This document shows positions 18,575 through 27,519 of a stretch of DNA of 64,000 bases, piece after piece. A program made the translations under genes and the position numbers. Location of the stretch: NCBI RefSeq assembly GCF_003054055.1, contig NZ_QBKI01000011.1, positions 1 through 64,000 on the forward strand, read 5' to 3'. The stretch is from Pontibacter mucosus (GTDB lineage: Bacteria; Bacteroidota; Bacteroidia; Cytophagales; Hymenobacteraceae). How positions within the stretch are numbered: the first letter of the stretch is position 1; each line of letters starts with the position of its first letter. The notes under the pieces are model-generated. The model was given only the letters and a program-made list of their open reading frames with translations. It ran no database searches and was not told the origin of the DNA.

Positions 18575-20461
18575 ATGAGTAATTCTCCAGAAAATTTCGA
18601 CTGGGACAAGTTTGAGTCTCAGGGTTTCGGCGCCGGCTACAGCAAGGAAGAAAAAGCCGAAATGGAAAAAATGTATGACGACACCCTGACTACCGTACAG
18701 GAGCAGGAGGTTGTTACCGGAACCGTGGTAGGCATCACTGATCGTGACGTGATCCTGAACATCGGTTTCAAATCAGACGGTCTGGTGCCGGTTTCTGAAT
18801 TCAGAGACATGCCGGACCTGAAGCCTGGCGACCAGGTAGAAGTATTCATCGAAGACCAGGAAGATCCAAACGGTCAGCTTATCTTGTCCCGCAAGAAAGC
18901 CAAAATCGTTAGCGCCTGGGCTCGTATCTACGACGCACTTGAGAACGACAACGTTCTGGAGGGTATCGTTAAGAGAAGAACAAAAGGCGGTCTTATCATG
19001 GATATCCATGGTGTGGAGGCCTTCTTGCCAGGTTCACAAATCGACGTGAAGCCAATCCGCGACTTCGACGTGTTTGTAGGCAAGAAAATGGAAGTAAAAG
19101 TTGTGAAGATCAACGCCGCTTTCGACAACGTGGTAGTATCTCACAAAGTGCTTATCGAGAAAGACCTGGAGCAGCAGCGTGCAGCTATCCTGAACAACCT
19201 GGAAAAAGGTCAGGTGCTGGAAGGCGTTATCAAGAACATGACAAACTTCGGTGTGTTCATCGACCTTGGTGGCGTAGACGGTCTGCTTCACATCACAGAT
19301 ATTTCTTGGGGACGTATCAACCACCCAGAGGAAGTATTGCAGCTTGACCAGAAAGTACAGATCGTGGTTCTTGACTTTGATGAAGACAAGAAGCGTATCT
19401 CCCTGGGCATGAAGCAGCTTACACCACATCCGTGGGATGCCCTTCCAGCTGAGATCGAGGTTGGTTCACGCGTGAAAGGAAGAATCGTAAACGTGGCTGA
19501 CTACGGCGCGTTCCTGGAGCTGATGCCAGGCGTTGAAGGTCTGATCCACGTTTCTGAAATGAGCTGGTCACAGCACCTGCGCAACCCACAGGACTTCATC
19601 AAGCAAGGCGACGAGGTGGAGGCAGTTGTGCTGACACTGGACCGCGAAGAGCGTAAGATGTCTCTGGGCATTAAGCAGCTTACTGAAGATCCATGGACAA
19701 AAGAAGACGTTATCACGAAGTATGCCGTTGGCACCAAGCACACGGGCATCGTTCGTAACCTGACAAACTTCGGTCTGTTCCTGGAGCTGGAAGAAGGTGT
19801 AGACGGCCTAGTACACGTATCTGACCTGAGCTGGACGAAGAAGATCAAGCACCCATCTGAGTTCGTGAAAGTTGGTGAGAACCTGGACGTAGTTGTTCTG
19901 GAGCTGGACGTAGCTAACAGAAGACTTGCCCTGGGCCACAAGCAGCTGGAGGAGAACCCATGGGATACGTTTGAGTCTGTATTCAACGTAGGTTCAGTTC
20001 ACAAAGCTACTGTACTTGAGAAGTCAGACAGAGGCGCTACACTGGAGCTGCCTTACGGCATCGAAGGTTTCTCTTTCCCGAAAGGACTTCAGAAAGAGGA
20101 CGGTTCTCAGGTAGAGGCAGGCGAGAGCCTTGAGTTCAAGGTAACTGAGTTCTCTAAGGACGACCGCAAGATCATCCTTTCTCATACAGCTACTCACTCA
20201 GAGGTAGAGTCTTCAAGAGCTGCAAGAGCTACGAAGAAGGCTACTCCTGCTACAGGTGAGAAGAAAGAGAAAGCTCCTAAAGTACAGAAAGAAGCCGAGA
20301 ACAAGTCTACGCTTGGCGACCTGGATGCACTTTCTGCCCTGAAAGAGCAGATGCTGGAGAACGAGAAAGAAGCTGGTGTGAAGAAATTAGAGGCTGCTGC
20401 TGCTAAAAAAGCAAAAGACTCTAACGAAGGCGAGGCTTCTGACGAGGAGAACAATGCTTAA
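18575..20461 (+). CDS. rpsA: 30S ribosomal protein S1
   Basis: A 628-residue protein with six consecutive S1/OB-fold domains (roughly 45-110, 128-195, 210-280, 298-368, 385-455 and 470-535), which holds mRNA at the 30S subunit. The Lys/Ala/Glu-rich tail from about 545 is longer than in E. coli (557 aa in total) and is typical of Bacteroidota. Codon use looks strongly biased, as for a highly expressed gene, and I saw no AGTATA/TATACT motif within it, unlike most of the window. In organisms without Shine-Dalgarno pairing S1 is expected to matter more for initiation. Confidence 0.97.
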   Translation: MSNSPENFDWDKFESQGFGAGYSKEEKAEMEKMYDDTLTTVQEQEVVTGTVVGITDRDVILNIGFKSDGLVPVSEFRDMPDLKPGDQVEVFIEDQEDPNGQLILSRKKAKIVSAWARIYDALENDNVLEGIVKRRTKGGLIMDIHGVEAFLPGSQIDVKPIRDFDVFVGKKMEVKVVKINAAFDNVVVSHKVLIEKDLEQQRAAILNNLEKGQVLEGVIKNMTNFGVFIDLGGVDGLLHITDISWGRINHPEEVLQLDQKVQIVVLDFDEDKKRISLGMKQLTPHPWDALPAEIEVGSRVKGRIVNVADYGAFLELMPGVEGLIHVSEMSWSQHLRNPQDFIKQGDEVEAVVLTLDREERKMSLGIKQLTEDPWTKEDVITKYAVGTKHTGIVRNLTNFGLFLELEEGVDGLVHVSDLSWTKKIKHPSEFVKVGENLDVVVLELDVANRRLALGHKQLEENPWDTFESVFNVGSVHKATVLEKSDRGATLELPYGIEGFSFPKGLQKEDGSQVEAGESLEFKVTEFSKDDRKIILSHTATHSEVESSRAARATKKATPATGEKKEKAPKVQKEAENKSTLGDLDALSALKEQMLENEKEAGVKKLEAAAAKKAKDSNEGEASDEENNA

Positions 20462-20492
20462 TTAATCTTTAAGCTTGTTATACAACAAGAAG

Positions 20493-20518
20493 GCCCCGGA
20501 GCAATCCGGGGCTTTTTT
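20493..20518 (+). terminator. Terminator after rpsA
   Basis: GCCCCGGA (20493-20500), a GCAA tetraloop, TCCGGGGC (20505-20512) and six T residues form a classic intrinsic terminator. Confidence 0.92.
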
Positions 20519-20542
20519 GTTTTTATACTTTATGTTGGTAAT

Positions 20543-20750
20543 TTAACGTGAACTCGGAAATTAACCTTTAAAATACTCTCTTCCAGAGCCTCGGGATTAG
20601 CAGACATTGCTTTGTTCTTTATTTTGAGAGATCTACCCTTAAAATATTGCTACTTAAATAACAAAAAGAGATTGTTTAAGAAGCTGACAATGGTTTAAAT
20701 TCTTGATAATCAAATTTTTATATACGATTTAATTCCCGAGTTCACGTTAA
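20543..20750. mobile_element. MITE-like element with 22-nt terminal inverted repeats
   Basis: The ends 20543-20564 (TTAACGTGAACTCGGAAATT...) and 20729-20750 are reverse complements at 21 of 22 positions and enclose about 164 AT-rich bases with no gene. The layout fits a small non-autonomous transposable element. No transposase with matching ends is in the window and a target duplication is not certain. Confidence 0.55.
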
Positions 20751-20883
20751 TTTATAATGTGAAATCCCGCAGGCAAGGTAGTTGGGTCAGAAAGAATAAT
20801 TACTTGTTGTCAAAGCCTGATACAAAGTAAAGGGATATGCGAAGGATAAAGATTAATAGTTTGGCACAATAGAACAAATCGAA

Positions 20884-21432
20884 ATGAAGGCACTGCTACT
20901 AGTACTAATCCTGCTATTTGTTAATATTCCTGCCTTTTCACAGACATACAATGCTTTAGTACCTGATAGTGTGATTACAAAATTCATGCAGGATGTGCTA
21001 ACCAATAAGGAGCCTTATCAGAGTGCTTTTAATAAACTACCAAAGAAAGTGTTTTATAAACCTATAAGTCTTAAGACAGCGAGCTGGGACTTGAGAGAAC
21101 TTCCATCCGAAACTGAATTTGAAATAAAGTTTGATAAACTCCTTGAGAAAGTCGAGCTAACTAAGGAAGATGTAGCTTTCCTGAAAGCACAAGTCAATGG
21201 CTTTAATGATACAATTTGGAATCTTGCAATCCCCAGAATCTCATTGAAGAAGAAACACAAAAAGAATTATTTCGTGTATTCAGTGCCAATTTTCACCAAA
21301 GATTTCAAGAAAGCAGTTTTCTGGAGGTATATGTATTGTGGCTCATTATGCGCTTACTCCGAACTTCATACATATAAGCTTTATAAAGGGAAATGGGTGA
21401 TAGATGAATATATAGCAGGCTGGATATCATAA
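20884..21432 (+). CDS. Secreted protein of an uncharacterised CGxxC family (copy 1)
   Basis: A 182-residue protein of unknown function. Residues 1-19 form a signal peptide ending near FSQ, so it is probably periplasmic or secreted. The C-terminal part has a VPIF...F-K-K-A-V segment followed by a C-G-S-L-C motif and a Y-K-L-Y-K-G-K-W strand. The gene at 34266-34886 shares these features in the same order, so the two are paralogues. The gene is AT-rich, next to a MITE-like element, and may be acquired. The conserved cysteine pair might form a disulfide. Confidence 0.65.
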   Translation: MKALLLVLILLFVNIPAFSQTYNALVPDSVITKFMQDVLTNKEPYQSAFNKLPKKVFYKPISLKTASWDLRELPSETEFEIKFDKLLEKVELTKEDVAFLKAQVNGFNDTIWNLAIPRISLKKKHKKNYFVYSVPIFTKDFKKAVFWRYMYCGSLCAYSELHTYKLYKGKWVIDEYIAGWIS

Positions 21433-21602
21433 TGTAAAACCGAATGTAAAAGCGGAATAAATCAAGTTACTAGAGTGTCCAGCTTTTAATAATGCTACTG
21501 TCTTTCTCAGCATAAAATGGAGAAGCTTGACTGTATTATTCAACGGACGTTGGATGTTAAATTTTGATTATGACCATTTTTGAAAACACAACTCTTAAGA
21601 AT

Positions 21603-21965
21603 ATGATAACAACACCCGAGCACAACGAACGGATAGCAAAAATGACTTTTGCCTCCGTGTATCCTCACTATTTGGCAAAGGTGGAGAAGAAAGGTAGGAC
21701 GGAAGAGGAACTACATCAGGTGATAGAATGGCTGACAGGGTATGATCAAAATAAGCTGCAGCATGCCATTGATGAAAAGGTAACTTTTGAAACGTTCTTC
21801 CAAGAAGCAAGACTGAACCCAAATGCCCACCTCATTACGGGAACAATATGCGGTTACCGGGTAGAAGACATTGAAAACCCTTTGACGCAACAAGTAAGGT
21901 ATCTTGACAAGTTGGTAGACGAATTAGCTAAAGGCAAAAAGATAGAGAAGATCCTGCGGGCGTAG
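21603..21965 (+). CDS. DUF2200 family protein
   Basis: A 120-residue cytoplasmic protein matching the DUF2200 family ([20 protein letters not shown] near the N-terminus, [10 protein letters not shown] in the middle, [19 protein letters not shown] near the C-terminus). I choose the ATG at 21603 because family members start M-x-x-T-x-E-H-N-E-R; the ORF extends 13 codons further up without similarity. The function is unknown. It sits in the AT-rich block and has no obvious operon partner. Confidence 0.8.
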   Translation: MITTPEHNERIAKMTFASVYPHYLAKVEKKGRTEEELHQVIEWLTGYDQNKLQHAIDEKVTFETFFQEARLNPNAHLITGTICGYRVEDIENPLTQQVRYLDKLVDELAKGKKIEKILRA

Positions 21966-22183
21966 AAAAGCTATTTTGCCAACAGAACATTCTTGAGTTT
22001 AAGAGGGCGAGATTTCAGTTCCTAGACAAGCTTTCTCCGTTGGATAACGTGACATTCGATAAAGGCAAAGGATATCCCCTTATCGTTTTCATGCTTCCTG
22101 ATTCAATTTATAAGAATCTGCTTTTCCAACAATCTGAGCATCAAAGTATAACATCGGAAAGTCCTTTTGCCCACAAAAAATAG
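21932..22183 (+). pseudogene. Possible gene remnant without start codon
   Basis: A frame is open for 83 codons from 21932 to the TAG at 22181-22183, overlapping the end of DUF2200 in another frame. The translation after about 21965 is protein-like (for example EFKRARFQFLDKL and KGYPLIVFMLPDSIYKN) but has no usable start codon in its first half. It may be the tail of a lost gene. This could also be chance. Confidence 0.22.
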
Positions 22184-22193
22184 CTTCCTAAAG

Positions 22194-22224
22194 TTTGACA
22201 AGTATACTTCCCTGTGTATATTTG
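22194..22224 (+). promoter_or_regulatory. Bacteroidota-type promoter of tRNA-Cys
   Basis: TTTG at 22194-22197 and TATATTTG at 22217-22224 are separated by 19 nt, an exact match to the Bacteroidota -33/-7 consensus (TTTG, TAnnTTTG). The tRNA begins 20 nt downstream. The spacer contains the palindrome AAGTATACTT. Confidence 0.75.
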
Positions 22225-22243
22225 CACTCCAATCGAACAACAC

Positions 22244-22314
22244 GGTAACGTGGCCGAGTGGCTAGGCTCAGCTCTGCAAAAGCTGCTACAGCGGTTCGAA
22301 TCCGCTCGTTACCT
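22244..22314 (+). tRNA. tRNA-Cys (GCA)
   Basis: The acceptor stem GGTAACG (22244-22250) pairs with CGTTACC (22307-22313). The anticodon stem CAGCT/AGCTG encloses CTGCAAA, giving anticodon GCA for cysteine. GGTTCGAATCC forms the T-loop region. CCA is not encoded. A terminator follows at once. Confidence 0.95.
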
Positions 22315-22317
22315 CAG

Positions 22318-22347
22318 AACCCTGCCAAATCTGGCAGGGTTTTTTGT
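22318..22347 (+). terminator. Terminator after tRNA-Cys
   Basis: CCCTGCCA and TGGCAGGG form an 8-bp stem around a 4-nt loop, followed by a T-run (TTTTTTG). Confidence 0.92.
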
Positions 22348-22688
22348 TTTCAGCCCCTTCACATTATACTTCGCTGCGCCCACAGCTCATACTTTACCGT
22401 TTCCCTATTACAGCCATATTTTTTCGGCTGCCGGCTTAATCTTTTGGCACCATATTCCGTAATGAGCTTAGCTAAGGCTAACACGGGCATATGGTAGTGA
22501 AGAACTGCTAAAGCCTGCAATCATTAAATTCAGCACCCTGCAAAGTATAATCTGACATTATAAAAATTGCACAGATAAACAGTGGCATGAAACCCCAGCA
22601 AATGCCCGGAAAATGTATGGCAGAAGAATTATCGAAGGAGCGTACCATGTGCAATGCTAAACGCATAGCTTAATCAGCGAGAAAACGA
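22348..22688. other. Intergenic region before cphA, nothing recognised
   Basis: About 340 nt with two AGTATA/TATACT sites. I see no ORF with coding character, no clear promoter match and no RNA motif. Confidence 0.5.
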
Positions 22689-25316
22689 ATGAAAATCATT
22701 GATTTGCGCATCATGCGCGGACCTAACTATTGGTCAGTAAAACACCCTAAACTTATTGTTATCAAGCTGGCTTTGGAAGAGCTAAGCCATGGATCAACAA
22801 AAGATTACCCGCAAGTTCTATCGCGCTTAAAAAACATGTTCCCGGACATGCACAGCCACCGCGCAGCAGAAGGGGTAGAGGGCGGCTTCTTCAGGTCGGT
22901 GGAGGATGGTACTAGTTTTGGCCATGTGGTGCAGCATGTGGCACTGGAACTGCAAACAATGGCCGGTATGGAAAGCGGCTACGGGCGTTGCTATCCGACA
23001 CGGGAAGAAGGGCAAATGACGGTAGTATTCTCGTATCAGGAGGAGCGGGCCGGGGGGTATGCGGCCTATGCTGCGGTGCGCATCACAAATGCCCTCGCAA
23101 AAGGGGAGAAGTATAACCTGAATGAGGATATCGCGCGCCTGCACGACATCCGCGAGGATGAGTACTTTGGTCCTAGTACCTACTCCATTGTATCGGAGGC
23201 AAAAAGCCGTGGCATACCCTATATCCGCCTCAACCGCCACTCGCTCATTCAGCTGGGCTACGGTGTAAACCAGAAGCGTATACAGGCCACCATGACCTCG
23301 GGCACGGCCTGCTTTGCCGTGGAGATTGCAGGAGACAAGAAAGCTACCAAGGACATCCTCGACGAGGCAGGCATCCCGGTGCCGAAAGGGCGGACTATAA
23401 GCACGGCTGAGGAACTGAAGAAGGCCATCGACTGGCTTGGCTTCCCGGTTGTTACCAAACCCCTGGATGGGAACCACGGGAAAGGAGCCACCATCAACAT
23501 CACCAATCTGAAGGATGCGCTGAAAGGTTTTCAGGAAGCCAGGAAATACTCGCAGTGGGTGATGGTGGAGCAGTATATACAGGGTTTTGACTTCCGGTTG
23601 CTAGTGATAAACGGCAAGTTTGTGGCCGCTGCCAAGCGCACTCCGGCCATGGTTACCGGCGACGGGGTATCAACTATAAAGCAGCTGGTAGAACGCGAGA
23701 ACAAGGACCCGAGGCGCGGCATTGGGCACGAGAAGGCACTTACCAGAATAAAGCTGGACAAACACACCCAGAACTTGCTTAAGCAGCTAAACCTCACCAC
23801 CAAATCGGTGCTGCCGGCAGGGGAGGTGCTGTACCTGAAGAGCACAGCCAACATTAGTACAGGCGGCACCGCCACCGACGTTACCGACCTGGTAGATCCG
23901 TACAACGTGCTCATGGCCGAACGCATAGCGGGCTTAATCGGGCTAGACATTTGCGGGATTGATGTGATGACCACCGACATTGCCATTCCGCTGAACGAGG
24001 CACGTGGCGCGGTGCTGGAGGTGAACGCAGCCCCTGGCTTCCGGATGCACATTTCGCCTACCTACGGCCTGCCCCGAAACGTGGCGGAGCCGGTTATGGA
24101 TATGCTCTTCCCACGCCATGCGCCTGCCCGTATCCCGATTATCGCCGTAACGGGCACCAATGGTAAAACCACCACCACGCGCCTGATTGCGCACATGGTA
24201 AAACATAAGGGCTTCCAGGTGGGTTATACTACCACCGAGGGTATCTATATTCAGGATAAGCTGCTGGAGAAAGGTGATACCACAGGTTCATACAGCGCAC
24301 AGTTTGTGCTGAAGGATCCGACCGTGAACTTCGCGGTGCTGGAGTGCGCTAGGGGCGGATTGCTACGTTCAGGCCTGGGGTTTGACCAGTGCGATATCGG
24401 CATCGTGACTAACGTCAGCTCTGATCACCTTGGCCTGGGAGACATCCATACCCTTGAAGAGCTGGCCCAACTGAAGGCGGTAGTGCCAAAGAGCGTGAGC
24501 AAAGATGGGTACGCCATACTTAACGCCGATGATGACCTGGTGTATGCCATGGCCGCGGAAGTGAGCAGCAAAGTAGCCTTCTTTAGCATGGACGAGAACA
24601 ATCCGCGCATTCTGAAGCATATTGCCCAAGGCGGTCTGGCGGCAGTTTTTGAGAACGGCTTTATCTCCATTTTCAAGAACAGCTATAAGATACGGATAGA
24701 CCGCGTGGCTGACGTGCCGCTGACCTTTGGGGGAAAGGCAAAGTTTAACATCGAGAACATTCTGGCAGCTGTTTTAGCCGGTTATATCGCGCACTTTGAC
24801 ATAGAGGATATCAAAACTTCGCTGCGCACTTTCATCCCTTCGCCCAACAAAACGCCGGGCCGCATGAACCTGTTTAAGTTCCCAACCTTTGAGGTGCTGG
24901 TGGATTATGCGCACAACGTAGGCGGGCTTAAAGCCATCGGGGAGTATATGAGTGCATTGGAGGTGTCTAAAAAAGTAGGCGTGGTTGCTGCCGTAGGCGA
25001 CAGGCGGCAGGAAGATTTTTACGAGATTGGCCGGGTGTCTGCCGAAATTTTTGATGAGGTAATCGTGCGCCTCGACAGTGATTTGCGTGGCCGAAAACCG
25101 GAGGAGATCCTGGAGCCACTTTTAAAGGGCATAGCCGATGTAGATCCCGCCAAAGCAGTGCGACAGATACCGGAAGAGATGAGGGCCATAGCCTCTGCGC
25201 TGGAGAATGCAGAGCCTGGCTCTATCGTGGCCATTTTCACGGAGGATGTGCATGAATCGGTGAAAATGGTGGAGAGTTTCAAGGTAATCCAGGATAGAAA
25301 AGTTTTTGTAGAATAA
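22689..25316 (+). CDS. cphA: Cyanophycin synthetase
   Basis: An 875-residue ATP-dependent ligase that builds cyanophycin, a poly-aspartate chain with arginine side groups used to store nitrogen and carbon. The N-terminal region (about 1-160) is followed by an ATP-grasp domain (about 210-470, with GHEKALTRIKLD and EVNAAPGFRMH) that adds aspartate and a Mur-ligase domain (about 485-870) that adds arginine, with P-loop VTGTNGKTTTTRL near 484-496. Length fits CphA1. Cyanophycinase or isoaspartyl dipeptidase, often adjacent in Bacteroidota, is not seen on either side. It appears monocistronic, ending at a terminator. Confidence 0.93.
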   Translation: MKIIDLRIMRGPNYWSVKHPKLIVIKLALEELSHGSTKDYPQVLSRLKNMFPDMHSHRAAEGVEGGFFRSVEDGTSFGHVVQHVALELQTMAGMESGYGRCYPTREEGQMTVVFSYQEERAGGYAAYAAVRITNALAKGEKYNLNEDIARLHDIREDEYFGPSTYSIVSEAKSRGIPYIRLNRHSLIQLGYGVNQKRIQATMTSGTACFAVEIAGDKKATKDILDEAGIPVPKGRTISTAEELKKAIDWLGFPVVTKPLDGNHGKGATINITNLKDALKGFQEARKYSQWVMVEQYIQGFDFRLLVINGKFVAAAKRTPAMVTGDGVSTIKQLVERENKDPRRGIGHEKALTRIKLDKHTQNLLKQLNLTTKSVLPAGEVLYLKSTANISTGGTATDVTDLVDPYNVLMAERIAGLIGLDICGIDVMTTDIAIPLNEARGAVLEVNAAPGFRMHISPTYGLPRNVAEPVMDMLFPRHAPARIPIIAVTGTNGKTTTTRLIAHMVKHKGFQVGYTTTEGIYIQDKLLEKGDTTGSYSAQFVLKDPTVNFAVLECARGGLLRSGLGFDQCDIGIVTNVSSDHLGLGDIHTLEELAQLKAVVPKSVSKDGYAILNADDDLVYAMAAEVSSKVAFFSMDENNPRILKHIAQGGLAAVFENGFISIFKNSYKIRIDRVADVPLTFGGKAKFNIENILAAVLAGYIAHFDIEDIKTSLRTFIPSPNKTPGRMNLFKFPTFEVLVDYAHNVGGLKAIGEYMSALEVSKKVGVVAAVGDRRQEDFYEIGRVSAEIFDEVIVRLDSDLRGRKPEEILEPLLKGIADVDPAKAVRQIPEEMRAIASALENAEPGSIVAIFTEDVHESVKMVESFKVIQDRKVFVE

Positions 25317-25402
25317 TGCAGCCTTTCTACCGTTAATCAAGTATAAGTACCGCGAAAGAGCATCAAGAATATTAATATAGAAATAAATGTGAACGATGGA
25401 CT

Positions 25403-25434
25403 AAAGCCCCTGCCCCAGGTAAGGGCTTTTTTTA
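25403..25434 (+). terminator. Terminator after cphA
   Basis: AAAGCCC (25403-25409) pairs with GGGCTTT (25423-25429) and is followed by a T-run. Confidence 0.8.
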
Positions 25435-25499
25435 TTGTCCTATTATGATGTATAGCGCACTTATAGTATAGGCTCCGATAGACGGCCTTAAAAATATAG

Positions 25500-25535
25500 A
25501 GCCCCTGCCGGAAGAGCAGGGGCTTTATATTTTAT
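25500..25535. terminator. Hairpin terminator downstream of the coiled-coil gene
   Basis: AGCCCCTGC (25500-25508) pairs with GCAGGGGCT (25516-25524), flanked by AT-rich sequence on both sides. It lies just past the stop of the minus-strand gene at 25558 and can act in both directions. Confidence 0.75.
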
Positions 25536-25557
25536 ACTTTGGCTAAGACCAACTTTC

Positions 25558-26499
25558 TTACTTCAAAGTGAAAGTTGTCTTTCCGATCAGGAAGCCATCA
25601 GTGTAGAGCTCTACGGTGTGCTGGCCTTTCTTGTATTCAGCATTTTTATTGTAGGTAAAGCTTAGTTCCTGCTGCGTATTGTCGAACACGAAGTCGCGTT
25701 TGGCAGTGTAATACATGTCTTCGCCGTCAATCTGGAACATGCCCGAGCCTGTTGTCAGGTTATAAAGGGCGGCGCCGTCTGGCTCAATCATGCGCATGTA
25801 AACCGTTTTAGGCTCCTGCCTGGCTACATCATTTTTCGCCAGTTTAAAGTCTATACGGATTTTTTCAACCTGCTTGGCTCTGTATTCATTGTCAGAGTCA
25901 TCTTTCTCTTTCCCGCGCTTGTTAATAATGTTTACGTTGATGCGCTGCGTCTCGAGCCTGGCTGCAAGCTTCACCTGCTGGTTCAGCTCAGCGTTGGTGG
26001 AGCGCATCGTAGTCAGGCTGTCCGATAGGCGTGTTTGTGTTGTTTTAAGGTCGGTGTTCTCCGTGAACAGCACCTCGTTGTCCTGCTTCAGGCGGGCGAT
26101 TTCCTGGTCTTTCTCCTGCAGTTGCTTCTCAAAGGCGGAGGCTCTGTCGCGGAATCGGCGCTGGTCGGCCAGGCTGTAGCTTCTCTTTCTGAAACCACGC
26201 AGCTCCTGTAGGTCGGAGTTGATGGTGGCGATTTGCGCCTCCAGTGAGTCGTTGGCCAGGCCCATCGCGCTCAGCTCCTGGCTCTGCCGCTCAAAATCAG
26301 CTTTCAGCGCCTCGTAAATCTTAATCTGGTTCTCCAGCTCAACGTCCTTTACCTTAATGATCTCGGCCTGTTCCTCGGTTTTCTCCGCTTTCTGGTAATT
26401 CATGTAAATAAGGATGCCATTGATGCTGATAAGCACCACCAGGAGGCCACTGATTAACAGTTTACGGTTACTGCGGTTCTCAGGAGTGTTTGTAGACAT
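25558..26499 (-). CDS. Membrane-anchored coiled-coil protein of unknown function
   Basis: A 313-residue protein with a short basic N-terminus, one membrane segment (about 13-33), a long predicted coiled coil (about 40-185, rich in Gln, Glu, Lys and Leu) and a C-terminal beta-rich domain (about 200-313). The orientation suggests most of the protein is periplasmic. The C-terminal part (YMRMIEPDGAALYNLTTGSG) is conserved in style with hypothetical proteins of Cytophagales that I cannot name. Automated annotation may call it SMC-like because of the coiled coil; there is no ATPase motif to support that. Confidence 0.7.
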   Translation of the reverse strand: MSTNTPENRSNRKLLISGLLVVLISINGILIYMNYQKAEKTEEQAEIIKVKDVELENQIKIYEALKADFERQSQELSAMGLANDSLEAQIATINSDLQELRGFRKRSYSLADQRRFRDRASAFEKQLQEKDQEIARLKQDNEVLFTENTDLKTTQTRLSDSLTTMRSTNAELNQQVKLAARLETQRINVNIINKRGKEKDDSDNEYRAKQVEKIRIDFKLAKNDVARQEPKTVYMRMIEPDGAALYNLTTGSGMFQIDGEDMYYTAKRDFVFDNTQQELSFTYNKNAEYKKGQHTVELYTDGFLIGKTTFTLK

Positions 26500-26606
26500 A
26501 TTTAAAATTTTGGTTACCCGATGTTATACTTTGTGTTAAAGTTTAGCACTATTTGGTAGCAGTGCAAGCGTCAAATATATAAATTAGATTCTATAATAGA
26601 AGCAAG

Positions 26607-27200
26607 ATGAACCGAGATTTTAATGCATCGTACTGGGAGCAGCGCTACCAGCAAAACCAGACTGGCTGGGATGTTGGGAGTATAACGCCGCCCTTGAAAC
26701 AATATTTTGACCAGCTAGAGAACAAAGCGCTGCGCATTTTGATTCCGGGATGCGGAAACGCCTATGAGGCTGAATATTTGCACAAAAACGGTTTCACAGA
26801 AGTTTACGTAGCAGACGTGGCTATCACACCTTTACAGAATTTGCTGCACGGAAATCCATCCTTTCCGGAGGGCCACCTGCTGCACCAGGATTTTTTCTCG
26901 CTGCGAGGCACTTATGACTTGATAGTCGAGCAAACCTTCTTCTGCGCCCTTGATCCAGCGCTGCGCGCCGCCTATGCCCGCAGGTGCGCGGAACTGCTCC
27001 AGCCAAACGGTACGCTGATGGGCCTCTTGTTTAACACTGTTTTTGAGAAGGAAGGCCCGCCTTTCGGTGGCAGCCGCGAAGAGTATGTATCATACTTTGC
27101 GCCATACTTCGAGTTTATCCATTTCGAAACCGCTCACAACTCCATCCCCCCGCGGCAGGGGAAAGAACTGTTTATAGAACTCAGGAAGTTAGAGAGTTAG
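26607..27200 (+). CDS. TPMT-family SAM-dependent methyltransferase
   Basis: A 197-residue class I methyltransferase of the thiopurine S-methyltransferase family. Residues 4-24 (DFNASYWEQRYQQNQTGWD) form the TPMT N-terminal signature. The SAM-binding loop is LIPGCGNAYEAEYL (about 45-58), and VADVA (about 69-73) supplies the acidic residue for the ribose. Bacterial members methylate thiols, thiopurines, or sulfide-, selenium- and tellurium-type compounds; the substrate here is unknown. Confidence 0.87.
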   Translation: MNRDFNASYWEQRYQQNQTGWDVGSITPPLKQYFDQLENKALRILIPGCGNAYEAEYLHKNGFTEVYVADVAITPLQNLLHGNPSFPEGHLLHQDFFSLRGTYDLIVEQTFFCALDPALRAAYARRCAELLQPNGTLMGLLFNTVFEKEGPPFGGSREEYVSYFAPYFEFIHFETAHNSIPPRQGKELFIELRKLES

Positions 27201-27467
27201 AGAGTTGAGGAGTTTAGGAGTTAGAGAGTTAAAGAGTTTATGATTTCTTCTATTATTTTAAGCATACTTATAAAGTGTAAAGTATAAACTTGTTACAATT
27301 GCACCAGTGTGGTATACTTCACAAGCTAAATGCCGTGTTAAAAACCTAAGGAATGTATATTCATACCCTAATGCAATCTGTTTTGAGGCTCCGGTGTCAT
27401 AATTTAAACACCAATGTACTCATGAACTCCCAAACTCTCTAACTCCTAAACTCCCCAACTCTCTAAC
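27196..27467. repeat. Quasi-periodic inverted arms, locus c (47-nt arms)
   Basis: Arm 27196-27242 and arm 27421-27467 are reverse complements at 42 of 47 positions. Each arm is a run of GAGTTAGA- and GGAGTTTA-like units. The 178-nt spacer contains two AGTATA/TATACT sites and no gene. Together the arms and spacer fill the 319-nt gap between the methyltransferase and kdsA. Confidence 0.85.
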
Positions 27468-27475
27468 TTTCTAAT

Positions 27476-27483
27476 TACCTTTG
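27476..27483 (+). promoter_or_regulatory. Candidate -7 element for kdsA
   Basis: TACCTTTG fits TAnnTTTG and lies 36 nt before the kdsA ATG. No good TTTG was found at the expected upstream distance, which falls in the inverted-repeat arm. Confidence 0.35.
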
Positions 27484-27519
27484 CAGAGCCGGTAAGGCAA
27501 GTATAAAAGTATAATTATT

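Noticed and set aside
22244-22314. tRNA-Cys as the attachment site of an integrated island
   Set aside because: I looked for a second copy of the tRNA 3' end in the window and found none. The AT-rich block lies on the 5' side, and no integrase is present.
22214-22462. ORF across the tRNA-Cys gene
   Set aside because: It is an accidental frame through the tRNA and its terminator.
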